60,000 bases of DNA from positions 4,657,730-4,717,729 of the forward strand of contig CAIIXF020000007.1 in the NCBI GenBank assembly GCA_903813345.2, written 5' to 3'. A model generated the notes under the pieces. The model ran no database searches, was not told where the DNA came from, and saw only the letters and a list, made by a program, of their open reading frames with translations. Below, piece by piece: positions 56,744 to 60,000 of this stretch; within the stretch, counting starts at the first letter, position 1, and each line of letters starts with the position of its first letter. The DNA comes from Owenia fusiformis (lineage: Eukaryota; Annelida; Polychaeta; Sabellida; Oweniidae). A program made the position numbers and the translations under genes.

Positions 56744-59700
56744 TTACACTCTTGAAAGAGTGTCAGCAATCAAATTATCCTTGCCTTTGATGTGTCTTAT
56801 GTCAAGATTGTACTCTGACAATAACAGACTCCACCTCAACAATCTACGATTCTTGTTCTTCATTCTATGAAGGAATGTCAGCGGATTGTGATCAGTAAAT
56901 ACAGTAACCACATGAACTGGTGCACTAACATATACTTCAAAATGTTGTAATGACAGAAGTAATGCTAGACATTCCTTTTCTATGGTGGAGTAGTTTTTCT
57001 GATGTTTATCAAATTTCTTTGAATAATAACACACTGGATGATCAATACCATCCCTTTCTTGTAATAGAACAGCTCCCATTCCTACATCAGAAGCATCTAC
57101 TTGAATCTTGAATGGCTTGCTAAAATCAGGTGCAACAAGCACTGGTTCTTCACTTAGTATGGCCTTGATTTTATCAAAGGCTGTATGACATTGCTCAGAC
57201 CACACATATTTGATGTTTTTCCCAAGTAAATTGGTCAATGGAAGAGCAATTGAAGAGAAATTTGGACAAAACTTCCTATAAAAGCCAGCCATTCCAAGAC
57301 TTCTCATTAATTCTTTCTTGTTAGTAGGAGCTGGAAGTTGTGTAATTGATTCCACTTTGGCACTCACTGGTTTGACCTGTCCTTGACCTACCACATGGCC
57401 CAGATATTCAACTGTGGCTTTACAAAATTCACTCTTAGCCAAATTGATGGTTAAATTGGCCAGAGAGATTCTTTCAAACAACTTACGCAGCAAACACATG
57501 TGTTCATCAAAAGTGTCAGAATAGACAATTACATCATCGATGTAAACACCAGTGTTTTTGAGATCTGCTAATAAGCCATTCATCATTCTTTGAAATGTGG
57601 CAGGTGCATTTTTCATACCAAATGGCATAACTTTAAATTGGTACAAACCATCAGGAGTAACAAAGGCAGATACCTGTTTTGCTCTTTCAGTTAATGGAAC
57701 CCCTAGGAATCCTTTGAGGAGATCAAATTTACTGACATATTTAGCAGTTCCAATTTTGTCAATACAGTCGTCAATTCGTGGTATGGGATAAGAATCAGTC
57801 TTTGTTACTCGATTCACCTTGATATAATTAACTACTAGCCTACGTCCACCATTTGATTTTGGTACAATGAAAGCAGGTGAACTCCATGGGCTATTGCTCT
57901 TTTCAATTATGTCATTTTCTAACATATAATTGACCTCAGCTCTCAAATCTTCAGATTTTGATGGATTTACTCTATAAGCATGTTGCTTAATAGGGTTTAC
58001 ATCTTGGACTTCAACATCATGATAAGCTATAGATGTCTTAGTCGGTACATCAGAGAAGATATCAGTGAACTCATGAATTAATTCTGTGACTTGCTGTTTT
58101 TGATCATTTGTCACATGATGCAATTTATGATCTAGATTTGATAATACTTCAGAGTTCTTTAACCTAGACAAACCTTTGATATCTTCATAGTCTAAATCAG
58201 TACAATTGATATCATCTGAATCTTGTAGATCAGTTTCAGTTATAAGGACAGGTGCCAAAGTGACCACAGGTTTAATTGAGCCATGCTCTTTGTCTGGCTC
58301 AAAGTACCTTTTCATCATATTGATGTGACACAATTGTGTTTCTTTGCGCCTATCTGGAGTTTTGACAATATAATTGAGGTCATTGACCTTGGAATCCACT
58401 ACATAAGGACCATAGAATTTTGCTTGTAGCGGATTTGTCTGAAGCGGCAGTAATATAAGAACTTTGTCACCAGTCTGGAATGATCTTTCTTTGACTTTTC
58501 TGTCATACCAAGTTTTCATTTTACCTTGGCTATTTAGCAAATTCTCTTTGGCTATTTCACAAGCCTTTGATAGGCGCTCTTTAAACCCAGTGACATAGTT
58601 CAACAAATTAAACTTTTCAGTTTCTGAAAGCCACTTTTCCTTGAGCAATTTAAGTGGACCACGCACAGAATGACCAAATACTAGCTCAAATGGACTGAAC
58701 CCTAATGATTCTTGCTTAGCCTCCCTGGTAGCAAACAGAAGCAAGGGTATGCCCTCATCCCAGTCTTTCTCATATTCAAAACAGAAAGCTCTAATCATGG
58801 TCTTAAGCGTCTGATGGTAACGCTCAAGAGCTCCTTGAGACTCTGGGTGATAGGCACTTGACTTACACTGTTTGATACCCAAGGTATCCATGACTTGTTG
58901 GAATAAGCCTGACATAAAATTTGAGCCCTGATCAGACTGAAGATCTTTTGGTAGTCCAACTAAGGTGAAAAATTTGATGAGTGATTTCACTATGTTTTTG
59001 GCTTTGATATTTCTAAGTGGAATCGCTTCTGGAAACCGTGTGGCCATACAAAGAATAGTGAGTAAATATTGATTACCAGATTTTGTTTTTGGTAATGGAC
59101 CAACACAGTCAATAAGAACCTTACTAAATGGTTCATCAAATGCAGGTATAGGGTGTAAAGGAGCAATTGGAATTTTCTGGTTAGGTTTCCCTACCATTTG
59201 ACATGTATGACAAGACCTACAATACTCTTGGACATCTTGTTTTAATTTGGGCCAATAGAAATGATTGAGTATTTTATGGTATGTTTTAGTTACTCCTAAA
59301 TGACCTGCCATGGGAGAATCATGAGCTAGACTCAAGATTTCCTTATGATATGATTTTGGGACAACAATTTGATGCACAATTGCCCAATCATCTTCAGGGG
59401 AAGCTTCAGGAGGTCTCCACTTTCGCATTAATATGCCATCCTTTTTGTAGAAACAAACAGGGACCTTGTCAGCTTCATCAATAGTAAGACATCTTTTATG
59501 AAGATCAATGAGTGATGGATCATGCTCTTGTTCATAAATTAACATGTGTTTAGAATGAGGATCATTTTTCAAAGAATCACTATCAGAAATAGAGGATGAA
59601 ACCTCAGAACTAGAAGAGGATGAAACCTCAGAACAAGGAGGGGATGAAACCTCATGAACACTAGCAGAAGAAGATGAAACTTCATCAGGACTAGCAAGAG

Positions 59701-60000
59701 CGGGCGAAACCGCATTAAAATAGTGATCCTGCTCAGAAGGTGAATCACCCCTGGCAATAGGCTTTTTCAATGAAGAATATGCCTCAATAGATGACTGTTT
59801 GGCTCGAACAGAAGGCTGTTTCAATGAAGAATTTGCCTTTAAAATAGGATAAGGATCATCTTTAACAAGTGGTGAGTGACATTCATCATCAAACAAGGAG
59901 CTTAAAAAACCACTATCAAAGTCATCTCCCACAGACGAATCCCCGCTATCAGCTAACCTTTTAGCCATAGCCCTAGTAACAGCACAAGCAGGATATATAT
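56744..60000 (-). CDS. pol: Pol polyprotein with integrase upstream of reverse transcriptase
   Basis: The frame is open from the window edge (in-frame ATG at 59968; the VTRA residues just before it suggest continuation from protease) to TAA at 56744. Domain order from that ATG: a Ser-rich linker to about 150, then the integrase H2C2 zinc finger (about 205-260, HLGVTKTYH..CRSCHTCQ). Next is the integrase core with D (IDCVGPL), D (SDQGSNF) and E (ALERYHQ) in a D-35-E spacing, then a GPY module (KFYGPYVV). Reverse transcriptase (YIDDVIVYS near 808) and RNase H (VDASDVGMG..KECLALL..FTDHNPL, to 1074) follow. Sequence similarity is Ty3/gypsy, but INT-RT-RH is the order of Ty1/copia and of the Gmr1 clade. 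No stops, shifts or lost catalytic residues are visible, so it is probably active or very young. Confidence 0.93.
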   Translation of the reverse strand, partial: IYPACAVTRAMAKRLADSGDSSVGDDFDSGFLSSLFDDECHSPLVKDDPYPILKANSSLKQPSVRAKQSSIEAYSSLKKPIARGDSPSEQDHYFNAVSPALASPDEVSSSSASVHEVSSPPCSEVSSSSSSEVSSSISDSDSLKNDPHSKHMLIYEQEHDPSLIDLHKRCLTIDEADKVPVCFYKKDGILMRKWRPPEASPEDDWAIVHQIVVPKSYHKEILSLAHDSPMAGHLGVTKTYHKILNHFYWPKLKQDVQEYCRSCHTCQMVGKPNQKIPIAPLHPIPAFDEPFSKVLIDCVGPLPKTKSGNQYLLTILCMATRFPEAIPLRNIKAKNIVKSLIKFFTLVGLPKDLQSDQGSNFMSGLFQQVMDTLGIKQCKSSAYHPESQGALERYHQTLKTMIRAFCFEYEKDWDEGIPLLLFATREAKQESLGFSPFELVFGHSVRGPLKLLKEKWLSETEKFNLLNYVTGFKERLSKACEIAKENLLNSQGKMKTWYDRKVKERSFQTGDKVLILLPLQTNPLQAKFYGPYVVDSKVNDLNYIVKTPDRRKETQLCHINMMKRYFEPDKEHGSIKPVVTLAPVLITETDLQDSDDINCTDLDYEDIKGLSRLKNSEVLSNLDHKLHHVTNDQKQQVTELIHEFTDIFSDVPTKTSIAYHDVEVQDVNPIKQHAYRVNPSKSEDLRAEVNYMLENDIIEKSNSPWSSPAFIVPKSNGGRRLVVNYIKVNRVTKTDSYPIPRIDDCIDKIGTAKYVSKFDLLKGFLGVPLTERAKQVSAFVTPDGLYQFKVMPFGMKNAPATFQRMMNGLLADLKNTGVYIDDVIVYSDTFDEHMCLLRKLFERISLANLTINLAKSEFCKATVEYLGHVVGQGQVKPVSAKVESITQLPAPTNKKELMRSLGMAGFYRKFCPNFSSIALPLTNLLGKNIKYVWSEQCHTAFDKIKAILSEEPVLVAPDFSKPFKIQVDASDVGMGAVLLQERDGIDHPVCYYSKKFDKHQKNYSTIEKECLALLLSLQHFEVYVSAPVHVVTVFTDHNPLTFLHRMKNKNRRLLRWSLLLSEYNLDIRHIKGKDNLIADTLSRV

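Larger units (their letters stand above)
55671..60000 (-). mobile_element. Gmr1-type Ty3/gypsy LTR retrotransposon (5' part beyond the window)
   Basis: This comprises the 3' LTR at 55671-56455 (TGTTAC..GTAACA ends), a purine tract AAGGAGGGAGG just outside it (56456-56470 on the plus strand), and an open pol frame from the window edge to 56744. Gag, protease and the 5' LTR must lie beyond 60000. The element lies upstream of, and on the same strand as, the visible FReD-gene exons, probably in one of its introns. Confidence 0.92.

Noticed and set aside
1-60000. tRNA, rRNA or other structured RNA genes
   Set aside because: I saw no A/B-box pair with a cloverleaf nor rRNA-like stretches by eye. 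A covariance-model scan would be needed to exclude small ones.

Overview
This window is metazoan nuclear DNA. The genes are split by GT-AG introns, are long relative to their coding content, and are surrounded by satellites, foldback elements, LTR and non-LTR retrotransposons. A dispersed repeat rich in AGGTCA half-sites at 52.6-53.1 kb, a stand-alone P2X7 C-terminal-like gene, a THAP-domain family gene and a fibrinogen-related gene together suggest a marine lophotrochozoan, most likely a mollusc. That assignment is inference.

Layout. From 0.28 to 5.2 kb (+) lies a multi-exon THAP-domain protein gene whose nuclease-like centre appears to be missing. Tail-to-tail with it, about 100 bp away, is a two-exon gene (9500 to 5312, -) for a small protein with the P2X7 intracellular zinc-binding fold. 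The intron of that gene is filled by a 110-bp satellite of about 20 units and a 540-bp palindromic element. From 10.4 to 12.6 kb two arrays of an ~80-bp repeat bracket a 1.5-kb segment with inverted ends. From 13.1 to 37.8 kb (+) lies a complete HMG20A/B-like chromatin gene: a noncoding first exon plus nine coding exons encoding 352 aa. Its 19-kb intron contains an intronless SLC22 transporter gene (21.2-22.9 kb), a 38-bp and a 20-bp satellite, and an 11-kb LTR-internal-LTR-internal-LTR array of a non-autonomous retrotransposon on the minus strand. The middle LTR of that array carries a 5'-truncated non-LTR retrotransposon.

Downstream of HMG20 are a LINE relic, several foldback elements and a second intronless SLC22 gene (42.5-44.3 kb), a paralogue of the one nested in the intron. 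From 55.3 to 47.9 kb (-) seven exons encode the C-terminal part of a protein with fibronectin-III-like and fibrinogen C-terminal (FReD) domains. Its introns contain a mariner-like TIR element, an 860-bp MITE-like foldback and the AGGTCA-rich repeat. From 55.7 kb to the window end (-) lies a young LTR retrotransposon with an open pol frame in which integrase precedes reverse transcriptase, the order of Gmr1-type Ty3/gypsy elements.

The host genes do not form one pathway. The common theme is transposon-driven restructuring: a THAP-type gene with a lost core, nested and duplicated transporters, an intron swollen by retrotransposon recombination, and satellite expansion inside introns. Exon boundaries were placed by eye from splice consensus and phase agreement, and no transcript data were available.
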